Under the pieces are notes generated by a model. It was not told the DNA's origin. It made no database searches and worked only from the letters and a program-made list of their open reading frames with translations. A program made the translations under genes and the position numbers. Shown piece by piece: positions 42,356 through 55,011 of a stretch of 64,000 nt of DNA. This stretch comes from Euclidia mi. Its lineage: Eukaryota; Arthropoda; Insecta; Lepidoptera; Erebidae. Numbering within the stretch: the stretch's first letter is position 1; every line of letters begins with the position of its first letter. The DNA lies in NCBI GenBank assembly GCA_944739405.2, contig OX123182.2, forward strand, positions 45,385,598 through 45,449,597. Direction: 5' to 3'.

Positions 42356-45300
42356 TTAGTGGGTAGACGTTCTCCTCAGAATCGAACCGTCCACCAAGAC
42401 CTCAGCAAATCGGGGAACTCCATCAGCCCCAGTTACCAAATGAAGGATGCGCCCCCTGCGCCATCTGATTGGTGGAAGGTTAGCCTCCTTGATCAAAACG
42501 AGGTCACCAATCTTGGGTGGATCGGTCTTGTCGGGCCACTTAACGCGTTGCTGGAGTATGTGCAAATATTCCAAATTCCAGCGTTTCCAAAAGCTCTGAG
42601 TAATCTGGCGTACCAATTCAAAACGCGAGGGACGACCAGGTCTCGCATCAATATAGGGGGTACCCAGGAAGGCGACAAGTGGGCGACCAATCAAAAAATG
42701 GCCCGACGTAAGGGCCTCCAAATCATTCGGATCTGAGGAGATTGGGCACAATGGCCGAGAGTTCAAAACGGCCTCAATCTTACAAAACACAGTTGCGAGT
42801 TCCTCAAATGCAAGGACAGACTCACCGATTGTCCTGCGCAAGTGTGTTTTGGCCGATTTTACGGCGGCCTCAAATATACCACCCCAGTGTGGACAATTTG
42901 GTGGGGAAAACAACCAATTTATCCCACGTTGGGCAAGCCTATCACCTATATCAGCCTTGTTGGTTTCAAGGAAATTAACAACATCATTCAAATAATTATA
43001 GGTGCCCTTGAAGTTAGTGCCGCAGTCAGAACGGATCAAGGAAGGCAGCCCTCTGCGGGATTAAAATCTGTCAAATGTGGCTACAAACGCCTCAGTCGTA
43101 AGCGAGGAGACCAGTTCTAAGTGTACGGCCTTTGTGGAAAGACAAACAAAAACACACAAGTAGGCCTTGACAGTCTTGCCGTTTCGAAGTGTCGACGTTT
43201 TCACCAAAAAGGGACCAGCGAAGTCCGTGCCAACACCGCCAAACATCCTGTTCTCAGTTACGCGATCTGCCGGTAAGTCTCCCATCAAGGGCTGCATGGT
43301 AGAAGCCTTGAGCTTATAGCAAGGGATGCAGCGAAAGACTACGCTCCGAATAATTCTTCGGGCAGACAAGATCCAAAACTCGCGTTGCAAAATGGCCAAG
43401 AGCGCATTACAACCAGCATGCATTTTTAAGGTGACGGTCAGTTACCAACAAGCGTACCAAATGACCGTCTTTGGGTAACAAAAGAGGGTGACGTGCCCCG
43501 TAAGGGAGGTTGGCGTTCTTGAGACGCCCTCCAACGCGCAAGAGACCCGTATCGTCCAAAAAGGGGTTCAATTTAGATACAGCTCCCGATAGTTTCGATC
43601 TCCCTGATTTAAAGATAGCAATCTCCTTCTCAAAATGCGCCAATTGCACAGAACGAACCCAAAAGGTGAGGGACTCCTGTAGTTCCTGTGGTGAGAGAAA
43701 CGGTGTCAGTCGTTTCTGTTGTGGTTGCCTAAAATTAAAAACAAAACGCTTTATCCAAGCAGTGACACCTAACAACTTGTCGAGGGAGCTGTAACGATTC
43801 AACAAAAAATCGGGGTCGAAGGCGCATTCCACCTTTTCAAGAGCGAGTGTTCGTAGACCCGGCAAATTAGAAGTATTCAAAACTGGCGTTCGAGGCCAAT
43901 CAGTTTCTGGTCGACTCAACCGTTTCCGGACCCCACCACAGCGAATGACCTATCAAACTAGGCGTCAAGCATCCGCGCGAGGCACAATCAGCGGGTTTGA
44001 GCTCACCTGGCACGTGTCTCCAAACAAGTTTGACTTCGGATATCTGGATTTGGGAAACGCAATTAGCGACAAATACCTCCAAGGTGTGGACAGAAGCCTT
44101 TAACCAACAAAGAACAATTTAGCTATCTGTCCAGGCGTAAGTCCCATTAATACAAATGCTTTTACCCAAAGTGTTAGACACGTGGTTCAATAAGCGTACA
44201 AGTAGTGCTGCTCCCGAGAGCTCCAATTTCGGAATGGTCAGAGATATCCGAAGGGGTGCAACCTTGCTCTTTGCCATGATCAGGGAAACTCTCACCTGAC
44301 CTGAGGCACTGACTGTGCGCAAGTACACCACGGCCGCGTGACCACGTTTCGATGCATCACAAAACCCGTGAAGGGTGGCCTTGTACTTCCCGGGAGGAAG
44401 GATGGGACGAGGCAAGGAGATCTCGTTGACGGCAGGAAGTGAGGATACAAAGGAGGTCCATTCCTCAACAAGAGTGCCGTGCAGACGTTCGTCCCAGGTC
44501 AATCCTGCTGTCCAAAGCTTCTGCAAGAAGCATTTTGCCCAAAATATAATTGGACAAATCCAACCGTTCGGATCAAAGGTTCTGGCGACAGTAGACAACA
44601 CGAGACGTTTAGTCCAAGAACAAGGCAATTTCAAGTCTACGTTATACGTAAAGATGTCTTGGACTGGTCTGTACTGAACGCCGGAGAACAGCCATCATGG
44701 CGGGGTTGTCAACAATCTCAAACAAATGTGGATCCTGCTGATGATCCTCGGGTAAGCCTTCCAAAAGCGCTGGTGAGTTGGAAATCCATTTGCGCAACTC
44801 ATAACCAGCGGAGGTTAAAATACCTATCAATTCGTCCCGCAGGAGGATCGCCTCGTCCGCTGTGGAGGCGCCTGAACAAATGTCATCGACGTAAATATCG
44901 TCTTTCAAGATGGCGGAGGCTTCTGGGAAACGTAAGCCTTCGCGGTCTGCGAGCTCCCAAAGAGAACGTATTGCCAAGTAGGGGCTTGACCTTAACCCGT
45001 ACGTATTAGTATTGAGCTCGTAGACGACCATGGGATCACGAGGAGACTCTCTCCAAAGGATCAGCTGGAAGCGACGGTCATCAGGGTGGATAATAGTCTG
45101 CCTGAACATCATTTTTATGTCGGCCACAAAGACAACCTGATGTCGTCGGAAGCTGGTGATGACGTCACAAAGGTACTTGACCAACTTGGGACCAGAATGC
45201 AAGCACTGGTTCAAGGATACGCCTGTGGAAGTCTGCGCAGAACCATCAAATACTGTGCGCAGCTTGCCAGTCGATGGCTTCAATACCGCATGATGCGGGA

Positions 45301-48092
45301 GAAAGTAGTACGACTAACTATATATATGGGTAACATAGGCTCAGTCGTTGCTCATCGCTCCTGAGGATGCCTCGTGCAGAGGCGAAACACGTGTCGAAGA
45401 ATAGTCGGCGCATACAGCGGGATACTGCAAGTCAGGTATCTTCCTGGAACCCATACCATTCCTATATCCCTTATCCTTTTAGAGGAGTTCGGTATTGTAA
45501 ACCTTTTTCTTTTGCAATAGTTGGGGTAGTCAATCCGAGGGTGCGTGGTGGGTTCCTCTTTCCTTCCATTAAGTTACAATGGAGTTCCGCCAAGTAACGC
45601 CTGATTCAATCAACTTACTCAATGTACTTCTGTCTGAGCTCCGGATCACGACCCATGCGGCGCTCCATGGCCAACAACCTCTTTTCAGTTAAAGGTCGTG
45701 ACTCACCAATCGGAGGCCAAACAGACAGGAAGGGTAGCCTCGTAATGATCCGACCAGAACGGAGTCGACCAGTGTTGTTCTGGAAGAACAGCTCGCACTC
45801 CTCATGTTCTGGATTCAAACGGGCAGCTTGAGGGGGCTCCTCTACCTCCCAAAACCTCTGAACCGCATCAGAGAGAGCGGAGCCTACAGCCAACAAATTG
45901 TCAAGTTCAGGTGGAGGGGGGTCCCTAGGTACAGGTCCCATCAAAGCAAATCCAAATATGGTCGGGATGGCAGTCAAACCATTTGGCACCAAGACCCGTT
46001 TCCCACCAATCAAAATTCCACCGAGGACATCAGAGCCAATCAACAAGTCGATTAGTCCCGGTGTGTCAAATTTGGGGTCTGCCAGTTCCAATCCCGATGT
46101 CTAATTCACCACAGCAGCGGGTAGCTGTTTCTGTGGGTGCATACCCAAAATATTCTTCAACACAATAGCCGAGGTTTTAATCCTCGGGTGTGAAGATCCA
46201 ACAGGGCCAAACAAAACCTTAACTTGCCCTTCAACATTAGAGGCTACGTCCCCTATACCCCGTATACAATTCGGAAAAGAGCCCATATTTAATTTAACAT
46301 GCCCCACCAAATAAGTGGAAACAATGCAACCTTGTGAACCTGTGTCCAATATAGCACGGACAACAACAGAGGTCCCCGTGGGTCCCCAGACCCTAGCAGC
46401 AACCGTTGGTAGGATAACGGTCTCAATGGGGGAGGTTGGCGTTATAGGACAGGGGTCAATGACCTATTGTTGCCTGGGCGGCGACCGTTGGCCAGGACCA
46501 GGCAAGTCAAAACGAGGGTGCGGCTTGAAGTCCTCAAAGGCGCGATGACTTGATCCGCGCGCCATCTGTGGGGGGTTATAATGACGCACCCGTCCAAAAC
46601 GAGGTGGGCGCGAGTCAAGGCGGGGACGCTCCGCCAAAGGAGGGGAATACCTGGGACAGCAGTCATGGTGCTGGTGACGCTGAACAGCACATTCAGATGC
46701 GCGAGAGAGAGGAGGCGTGCGCACGCTACGGTTCTCCAAGCGGGGCGAGTGGCGATCAATTGAGCGAGGCGACTCTCGGCTACGCGCCGGTGAGCCTCGG
46801 CTGCCACCTTCAAAACACCCGTCCGTGCGCGGCGTCGGCTGGTTGGACAAGCGGCCAACCTCTCTGGCATTCATACAGAGAATGTCCAAATGCTGTCCTC
46901 CACAGTGAGGACAGGGGCGAGAGTTTGGGCAGTCTCGCTGGTAGTGGGACCCCAAACAAGAGAAGCAAAGGCGCCGGGCATTCGCGATGCGCCTACGAGA
47001 GGCGACATGTAGGTCCAAGAATGCCCTACAACTGGCCGTTCTGTGCCCCGTGACCTTGCAGAAAGAGCACTCCACTGGGCTCTGCGTGACTGCAAAGCGA
47101 GGAGGGCGCCGGTCAACATTGGCTCGGGTGTGAACGCGAGCCTGCTCCTTGACCTTGGGCGGCTGCGTCTTAGCCGGCGTGTCACCACCGGAGTTGTCCA
47201 AGACCCGGCACTCATCCTCCAGGAACCTCTCCAGGTCAGCAAAGGGGGGCAGATGGGTCGCGCTATCCCCACCAAAACGCTGTTCAAAACGCGACCTCAG
47301 GTCGGCAGGCAGCTTTTTCAGTACAATGTGCACCAATAGATAGGACTATTGGTCCACGGGCAGGTCAAGGCACTTAAGTGCGTTGATGGCCACCAAAAGC
47401 GGGTTCAACAGTTGGGTGCGCAACCCAGAGACCCGGGTGAGCGTCGGCAAACCCAAAATCTGCTCGATGTGCGTGTCGGCGAGGCCACGCTTATTATGGT
47501 ACCTACGGGTAATTAGGTCCCGAGCCGTCTGGTACGCCTCGTCAGACACGGGCAGATGCTAGATGAGGCCCTTGGCCTCCCCATCCAGAACCGACATTAA
47601 ATATGCCAATTTTTGTGCTGGCCGAAGGTCAGCCCTGTCATTGACCAGGCTGTCGAACAAATTAACGAAGCCCAGGTAGCTTCCTAGGCAGCCATCAAAA
47701 TGGGGGAGGTCCAAAGTAGGGAGCCTACTCACCAGCCCCGGTGTTGACCTAGGAAGCTCCTGCTTCAGGCCGGGTTGCCCTTCCCTATCGGCAACTAGTT
47801 GTCTCGCAGTATTGGAGACAGCATCATACAGGTCTAAGACCTGGGCATAGTCTTCGCTGACCTTATTTCGCTGGTCAGCGGTGAAATCGTTGACTGACAC
47901 TTCGAGACAGCAAGCGCTGAAAGTGCGGAATGGCTGTTCCATACTAGCCAGGCGATCGTCAATCCGCTCGTACCTTTGTAGTAAGGCCTGCTGGCGATCA
48001 GGCCGGTTCACTAAGGCACTGGCCGAGGAAAACCAGCGCAAATCTGATGCAATAGCACCAGCAGCCGCACGCAAGTCCTTGATAGCTGACAT
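42356..48092 (-). pseudogene. BEL-3 Gag-Pol, multiply disrupted
   Basis: Starts at ATG 48092 (MSAIKDLRAAAGAIASDLRW). Gag reads to a stop near 47559 (GEAKGLI), continues through a second stop near 47340, then has zinc knuckles FCKVTGHRTASC, CFSCLGSHYQRDC, CPHCGGQH (47340-46470). The protease core MDTGSQGCIVS is near 46349. Pol resumes through LIDLLIGSDVLGG to RQKYIE at 45615, where an insertion intervenes. Reverse transcriptase (45308-44640) includes FDGSAQTSTGVSLN and YVDD (44884-44895). RNase H GFCDASKRGHA, integrase and the C-terminal block follow in shifted frames, ending ILRRTSTH at 42356. Clearly inactive. Confidence 0.9.
45312..45612. mobile_element. ~300-bp insertion replacing ~22 codons of BEL-3 pol
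   Basis: Pol reads RQKYIE up to about 45615 and resumes with YYFLPHHAVLKP at about 45308. BEL-1 has some 22 further codons between the equivalent points. The inserted DNA matches no BEL sequence. It contains CTGAGGAT, GCCTC-GTGCA-GAGGC and GAAACACGTGTC (45361-45395), a hammerhead-like or Penelope-type terminal motif. Its class is uncertain. Confidence 0.6.
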
Positions 48093-48819
48093 AATCAAAA
48101 TTCAAAAGAGCCCGGACAAGCGTTAAATAATATTAACAATCAAAACTTAATTTTTCTTAATTCTTTGAAACCAACAAAGTATAAGCCTGTTTACTGTTGG
48201 TACAAGCAAGTGACAGGTATCTACTGTCCAACAAAATTAATAGTTTCAATATATTGAAACAAACACAAAAGTTATCAAAGTCGTAACTTATAACAAATTA
48301 AAAGTTGAAACTTCAAATTAATTAATTAATTATTTGCAACAGACAGACTGGCTGTGTTATTTGAGATATACAATAGTAAGTAAGCACAGAATATGTGTTA
48401 CCTAGCAATATTATCTATATATTATAACAAACAAAGGTTTATCAAAAGTTTGGTTGTTATAAGTAATGATTCAAACTTAATATAATTATGAGATAAACTA
48501 AATTTACTAAATTTATTGATACATACAGCTGTTATGTATCCAAACAAACTGACTTATTAATAGTAACAGCAACAAATCTATGCTAGATTTCAACAATTTA
48601 AATCAAACAATTACTGATTGAGGTTATGTATGACAATGTGTTTCAAGTTATGTAGGTCAACTTATACAATTAAATATTATGTATTTTAGACAATAACTGA
48701 CCTGGCAAACACTACAATACTGTCTACAAGGTGATAAGATACAAGCTTATACCAATCTGAGGTTTGTACTCAGTAATGCAACAGCGGCTAAATACAACAG
48801 CGCTCTGCACCAAACAATA

Positions 48820-49433
48820 TGTCTAGAATTACCGTAGCCAGGTAGGGATTTTCAGAACAGAGTTGCAGTGGAAGGTGTAATACATCTACCTGACCACGAT
48901 AGACAATATATCTAAACACCTTCACTGCGTTGTACAGCGAGTCACAACCAATATTAATAAAATGTTTCAACTCACCTGATATCTTCACTGGTGATATTCT
49001 TGAAGTGGACCTATAGGATTAACTCACAATTTTGGCCAAAATAACAAGAGAATCGAATAGATACCAGTATCCAGTTCAGCGTAGTCATACTCCAGGCACC
49101 AACCAGGAATTCACACACGTGTTTTACAAAGTTCAATATTTCACAAATGTTCTTTATCACAATTACCGGTACCGGTTATAGATCAAAGAAGCGGCATTCA
49201 CCCGGATTTTTAGGTTTACAACCAAATACAAGATCAAAAACGCGCTCACAAAACGGAATCTTCCAGAGCGAACAAAAGGCTAGCTTTTTTCGCTGACCGC
49301 GGCAAACGACAATGAACGAAAAGATTGACAGTTCAGTGTGACCATTGTCAGAAATTTTCAATAGACTAAACAAAATGTTACTCAATCGATCTAATCGATT
49401 TGACTTATAATAAAACTAATTCTATTTCAAACA
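48820..49433 (-). repeat. 5' LTR of BEL-3
   Basis: 614 bp with the same termini as 41707-42320. In element orientation it starts TGTTTGAAATAGAATTAG, like BEL-2. Confidence 0.94.
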
Positions 49434-49438
49434 ATAAT

Positions 49439-51598
49439 GATAAAATAGTAGCAAAATAGTTAATTATTGTTATAATAAATATTTCATTAGGTACGTGAAG
49501 ACTTAAAACAATAGTTGAAATAAATTGGAGCTTTTAATCATAGTTTAGCGAAATGGTGACCATTATTGTACATATTTATCCTTATTATTAAAAAAAAAAC
49601 GCTTCAAATTAATCACAAGTTTAACTTCCAAAAGAATATAGTTTAGTGAAAGGTCAGGATCCAAGATCGTGACTCAGAGTTTGGAAACAGTTTCTGCGTG
49701 TCACCTACCGACTGACACAAGAAGTCAAGTTGTCTCGGTCGCTGCAGAATGAGAATGTCAAAGCACATATAAATCCTACCCAATGACCCTATATTACGTG
49801 AAGTCATTTGAAGGAAAAAGAAGGGTCCTGTGGGCAATGGCGACGTTGACAATAAATATCCACCCTGACAAGCAGGCGCACCCCGGCTTCTCGACGGACC
49901 TTTGTCAGGGCGCATATTAATACAAACAAGTCGTGACGACAGGGTGGCGTATACCTGTTAAGCAAACCCATGGCTGGTCATGCTACCTCAGGATGTTGGT
50001 GGATTGTATTGAGATTCGATGGGAATCTTCGGATGTTCGTGAACGAATCTCAAATAGTGGATACTTTTGAAAGTTTAACGCCACAGTATGTTGAAGCATC
50101 ACCAGGTAGCGCCTGACAAGGTGCAAAGTTTGTTTTATGATTTAACTGTGTGGTATAGATACGAGTAGATACTAATATCTCATTTTTTGGTTGCTTCGTA
50201 CTTATATGGCAATTTAATCACACAATACACAATGATATTTACAATTACAGCCTACTTGGCTGTATTTTTTCACAAACAGTATTCTGTTCAAACTGAGTCG
50301 ACTATGGTCGATTAGAAACGTTTATATCAGATATACCCGAGTTTAAATAAGTACTAAATATAAACGGACCTGAACTTAGCGGTATACGTAGGTACCCCAA
50401 AATACAATACGTTCAGTACGTACAGTCAGGTTTATTTGTTTAAGCTTGAAATTCCACTTCGCAAACTTTGAAACTTTAGTAGAACATCGTACCCTCAGCA
50501 ATTAATTTTCAGGACACGAGTACATTCTACTCTTATTTGGTTTACTCTGTTATGTAGCACTTTGTGAATTATATTTATCGACAGGAAGCTCTATACAACC
50601 TGATAATCTGACATCATCAACTTTGGGCAATCTTGGCACCATGCTGAAGGAATGGAACTCTTTTAAAGGGCCTCCTTGCCTGCGTCTGTTTGTATTTCCT
50701 GATAAGTCAAATCTTTGTGTTTTCTTTTTCCTGGTGGATGGGTACATTCTAAACAAACGTGCTGCGTTAGAAATATATGGTAACGATAGAGAAATAAGCG
50801 GGCAAAATTAAACATACATTGGATAGAAACAAAAAATGTAGATGATTTATAAACAATAGAAATTCAATACAAAGAGCTTCTTACAAGAATAATCAAAGAA
50901 AGTTCTAACTCTGTATCCAATATCTCATCCGTGTTTAAAAACTCTATACATTTGCCGATGGCACGGTTCGGTATTCGATTCAATATCGCCGTGCCACGGT
51001 CAGGTAATCCTTTAAACCAGCACGAAAATGTTCTCTTTCTGAAACTTCATAATACTGTTATTCTGCCATAGCATCAATGAGTATACGCCCGAAATAGATA
51101 ATACTTTTGATCAAAAGGATATCGGAACGGTATTATTAACATAAAGGGCACGAATTGTGATTCGGCTTTCCTTATGAGTTCTAAAGTATATAAATACAGT
51201 AATATTTATCTCGTAAGGCCTGTGGCACACATGTGTACAAAATATAAAGCAATGCTCTGCTATATCTATAATGGATTCAAAAAAGTGTATCTAAATTAGT
51301 ACTAATTATTAAAGCTAGCCGAGTGCAAAATTTATAGGTCATCTTTTTAAGCAGTATGTAGTTATGTTAGCAGTTATGTCTCCGTAGCCCGTACTTGTTT
51401 ATAATGCGGTAATATATACCAATGCAATAACTTATAAGTTATTGCACTGTTATAAGTTATAACAATATTTTGTATTAATTATTGATAGTAGCTTTACATC
51501 ATAAAGTTTTATGTAAAGGGGTCTTATTCGCAATATTTAATTAATTTAAGGTATAAATACCTACGTTTTACCAACGTTTCGGCCGTCTTACAACAGCC
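49439..51598. other. Non-coding stretch with a faint LINE tail and a palindrome
   Basis: No gene is supported. 50623-50811 encodes MGNLGTMLKEWNSFKGPPCL...DGYILNKRAA, faintly like the LINE tail at 51599 (WNSLPES...NRYLLGKRAP), so an old copy is possible. At 49861-49912 ends CCCTGACAA / TTGTCAGGG can pair. TGCAATAACTTATAAGTTATTGCA at 51423-51446 is a perfect 24-base palindrome. Confidence 0.5.
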
Positions 51599-51945
51599 AT
51601 GGTACATTTTGGAGAGTGCGCAGAGAAACTACACAATCTGATTTCTCCTTCCCCTTTGTTCCATCGGACGATCAGACTAACGAGTCAGCGTTACCGTTAC
51701 ATGGTGGATATCCCGCTTATACGCACGAAGCGCTTTGCTTCTTCCTTTCTTATGCGTACCGCCAAGGTGTGGAACTCTTTACCCGAGTCTGTGTTTCCTG
51801 ATGAGTACAACCTAGGTGTTTTCAAGTCACGAGTGAATAGGTACCTTCTAGGTAAGCGTGCTCCATCTTAGACCATATCATCGCTTAACATCAGGTGAGA
51901 TCATGGTCAAACGCTAGCCTATCAGTAATAAAAAAATATAAAAAA
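51599..51945 (+). mobile_element. LINE 3' end fragment with A-rich tail
   Basis: The frame 51599-51871 encodes RTAKVWNSLPESVFPDEYNL, FKSRVNRYLLGKRAPS, a C-terminal LINE ORF2 tail familiar from Lepidoptera. It is followed by the 3' UTR block CATCAGGTGAGATCATGGTC, GCCTATCAGTAATAAAAAAA and an A-rich end. 5'-truncated and inactive. Upstream limit uncertain. Confidence 0.75.
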
Positions 51946-53445
51946 AACCCATGGTTGCGGCAGGTCTGATGTCATCTCAGCGCCGTCCTTGTGAAGCGCG
52001 GGTTTTATCAGCTACCCTCACTTGTTTTTTATTTTTATTTGTATTTGAACTATCGGTACGTCGACACACAACACTTATGACGTCTACACATTGGTGAGCG
52101 TACTGCGGCTGGGTTTACATTTGTTGATTACTGGATTTTAAGTTGTAGACAGTCTGAGTATCCATCCTCTTGGTTGAAATTTTCATGCTTTTTGATTTCA
52201 ATAGGGCAATACCCTTTTCAATAATATTCTATTTCTACAGAAGTCATTTCCGTAGAATAAGCTACATAGTATAGTAGAAATTTTACTTAATAAAAATATA
52301 ACGTAGCAATAACCTAGTAATTTCTTAGCAAAAGAGAAAGTTTAACTTAAAATGAGGCTACCTCGGATAAAGGCGACCTAATTATATATAAAGTAAAAAG
52401 AGCCTCGCAGAAGCCACAAGCTAAAGAGGAAATTACATACTAACATATCTTACCGCGACTTAGAAGAACAATTCATACTAAAGGTGTCCACTTTTTGTTC
52501 ACTTTTATAATAAGCTGGCTCAATATTAGTCGGGCATAACAGAATGCCAGTTGCGAAATCTTTTTGGGAAAGTAAATGTGTCAAGTTGTATTCAGTAAGT
52601 GCTTACTTTACTTTCCAAATATAATTTTGATAAAGTGCGAACTACAATGAGATTTGGGCTGTGTCTTGTTAATGATCGTTTGCAATTTAAGTCTTCTGGT
52701 CAAAGTGTCCTCTTTTCATAATATTTGACAATTTTATCCCTTTTTTGTACGATCTTTGGGATTCATTATGATGACACAATTGACACGCATATCATCTCAT
52801 GATGTTGTGGTAGCATCTCTCAAACCGCCTCGTTTACCAAAATCTCGCTGATTATCATATCAAGATATTTATTTTCCTACATAATTTTGCCGTCGCCAAA
52901 AAAGGCCCACCGGCATCAGTTGACACGGCTTGCAAATTTTCACATCTGTGTCACGGCCATATATTATATACACACAACCGCAAATGCAGGAGCTGTTATT
53001 GTGATAGTTCCGAGTGACTCTTACCCTTACCCTTACATTCAGTGCCAGATATTCATCTCACAAACACTGGTTGCGTTATTCAAATATGTGCCAAGTTTCA
53101 AGCCCATGTATAAAGACATGCTTGATTTATAGAGACGGTCCATCTTTACAGATTAACCCGTCGACAACTTATAATCTGCTGAATTTCTACGGTGTTTATC
53201 ATACCTGAGCACAAGACGTAACATCCCAACTATTGGCAAACATGTCTGAATGCTATTGCTGCTCTTATAAGCCATACAGGTAAAAGTTATAAAGTATAAT
53301 ATGAACAATCACGACAAATTAATCAAAGGCCGTTGACTATCACTGGCATGTAGTCCGATAACTGATAGACGTTCAAACGTTGGAGATGTATTATAAGACA
53401 TAATATTATATATATGACAAAGATACGTCAGGTTTATTAAAAAGT
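51946..53445. other. Non-coding stretch, no recognised feature
   Basis: AT-rich with small GC-richer patches (51960-52020, 52900-53000). A short CTTACC repeat lies near 53020-53036. The open frames at 52887-53208 are low-complexity or shadow-like and match nothing known to me. Confidence 0.45.
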
Positions 53446-53550
53446 TCAAGACAGACAACAAAGCGAAAAGTGGAAGACTGTGTACTGTGGCATGTGTTGG
53501 AAGAGGCCTGTGTCCAGCAGTGGACTGCAATATGCCGATTAAAATCATAA
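53446..53550 (+). mobile_element. RTE LINE 3' tail fragment
   Basis: Contains GAGGCCTGTGTCCAGCAG followed by TGGACTGCAATATGCCGATT, the signature end of lepidopteran RTE LINEs (the same end as RTE-2 near 28690). Only about 100 bases remain. Confidence 0.7.
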
Positions 53551-55011
53551 AAACGACATCAAGGACAATATTATGCTCATTTCATTATTTTCTTCATTAT
53601 TAACAATCAGTCATAGATAAATAAATAAGGAAAGTTAAAATTAAATTATCGATATTCAAGGTTAATACATTTTCATTAAACATATTAAAAAAATGAGGAT
53701 ATAAAAGTGGGCATCAAATTAGCATTTAATTTAAGCTAATGTTAAGTGCTGGTAAAGCAATACAGAATTAAAGGACCCAGAATAGCCTTATATTTATATT
53801 AAGTACTAACATTACTTTAGAATTCTATGTAAAGAGGTAAGCAGGCTTTTTATTACTCATGACTAGAAACGCTGTCGTAGACAGTCTGTAATTAATAACT
53901 TATATGTCCGTGATATGAACATATAAAAAATCCAGTAAAGCTGCCCAATATCAAGTCTTCAACTGAATTCGTACAATTTCTTCGAAATTAATAATTTTAT
54001 AATAATGTGATGGTATCACACCTGCACAGAATTCACATTGCGAGACCGTAAATACATTCTTCTTATAAAATACTTACAAATTACAAAAATAGTTCTATTT
54101 TCTCAATCATTTTTGACAATAGCACCTCAGCACTTTGTGATATTACAATACTTCATGATATCCATTACGGATACACGAACGTACGCCTTACAATACACGT
54201 TACTGTATTATTCTAGTAGTTTTCCGCGGCTTCGAGGTACCGGCGCTGAACAAATTTTGTATCTAGCATCCTACGTGATAATTCGTAACACGAGCTGCAG
54301 CCAACCGTTCAGATCAGAATTGTTGTAAACTTATTAGGTAACAAAGAAAAATGTTCATGATAATAATTTGGGATTCTACCGGGGCAAGGTCAGCCAAAAT
54401 TATGTATTTGTATTTTAAACAGCTTATGTGCCTTCCTAGAAAAGGACAAAATTTTTTAATCATCATCGACGTCCTAGTATTTTCCCAGATGCAAACAAGA
54501 CTTTTGCCATAGAGCCCGGGTTCCGCTCACCAGAGACTAACCAGAATTTGATAGAATTTCAGCTTTTCCACAGGGTGACTGAAATATGCGATAGTAAAAC
54601 TGAGGTATTTAATTAACTGAATAGTATGTTTACAAGCAAAAAAAAATACACACGCTATTTTCAGGGACAGTGCCTAGCCACTTACCGAGCAAGCTGCCGA
54701 AATACCTTCATACGGCCCTCAATACGCCGTGTAGTTTACAGTTGAGTTATAAACAAAGTGCACACGTGACGTTGTAGTGCTATAAAATATTTATTTTGAT
54801 GAAAATATATATCAAATATAGCATTATTTGATATATATTTTCTTTTATTATATTTTGTAAATTAAAGACTGGAGGCTATACCAAGGGCTGAATACATCGG
54901 GAAACACTTATTTAAAATATATACAACTAGATAACCCGATGAACTTCGTATCACCGTCAAATGTAGTTCTGGCTATGTGAATAATACGAATTTTTGTACT
55001 TTCATGTATTA
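53551..55011. other. AT-rich non-coding stretch with one inverted repeat
   Basis: No supported gene. GAAAATATATATCAAATA at 54801-54818 pairs with TATTTGATATATATTTTC at 54825-54842, an 18-bp perfect stem with a six-base loop. The right end abuts the Helitron terminus at 55012. Confidence 0.5.

Larger units (their letters stand above)
41707..49433 (-). mobile_element. BEL-3: full-length BEL/Pao element with 614-bp LTRs, decayed
   Basis: ATAAT flanks it at 41702-41706 and 49434-49438. LTRs at 41707-42320 (3') and 48820-49433 (5') are both 614 bp and differ at about eight positions (a little over 1 per cent). The interior has all BEL/Pao coding blocks in order, broken by stops, frameshifts, a small C-terminal deletion and a ~300-bp insertion. 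A TGGTGCAGAGCGCTG string just inside the 5' LTR could be the primer-binding site. Older than BEL-1, and roughly similar to or older than BEL-2. Confidence 0.94.

Noticed and set aside
46550..47053. Long plus-strand frame opposite BEL-3 Gag
   Set aside because: It is the shadow of the zinc-knuckle region on the minus strand, which has the clear CCHC motifs.
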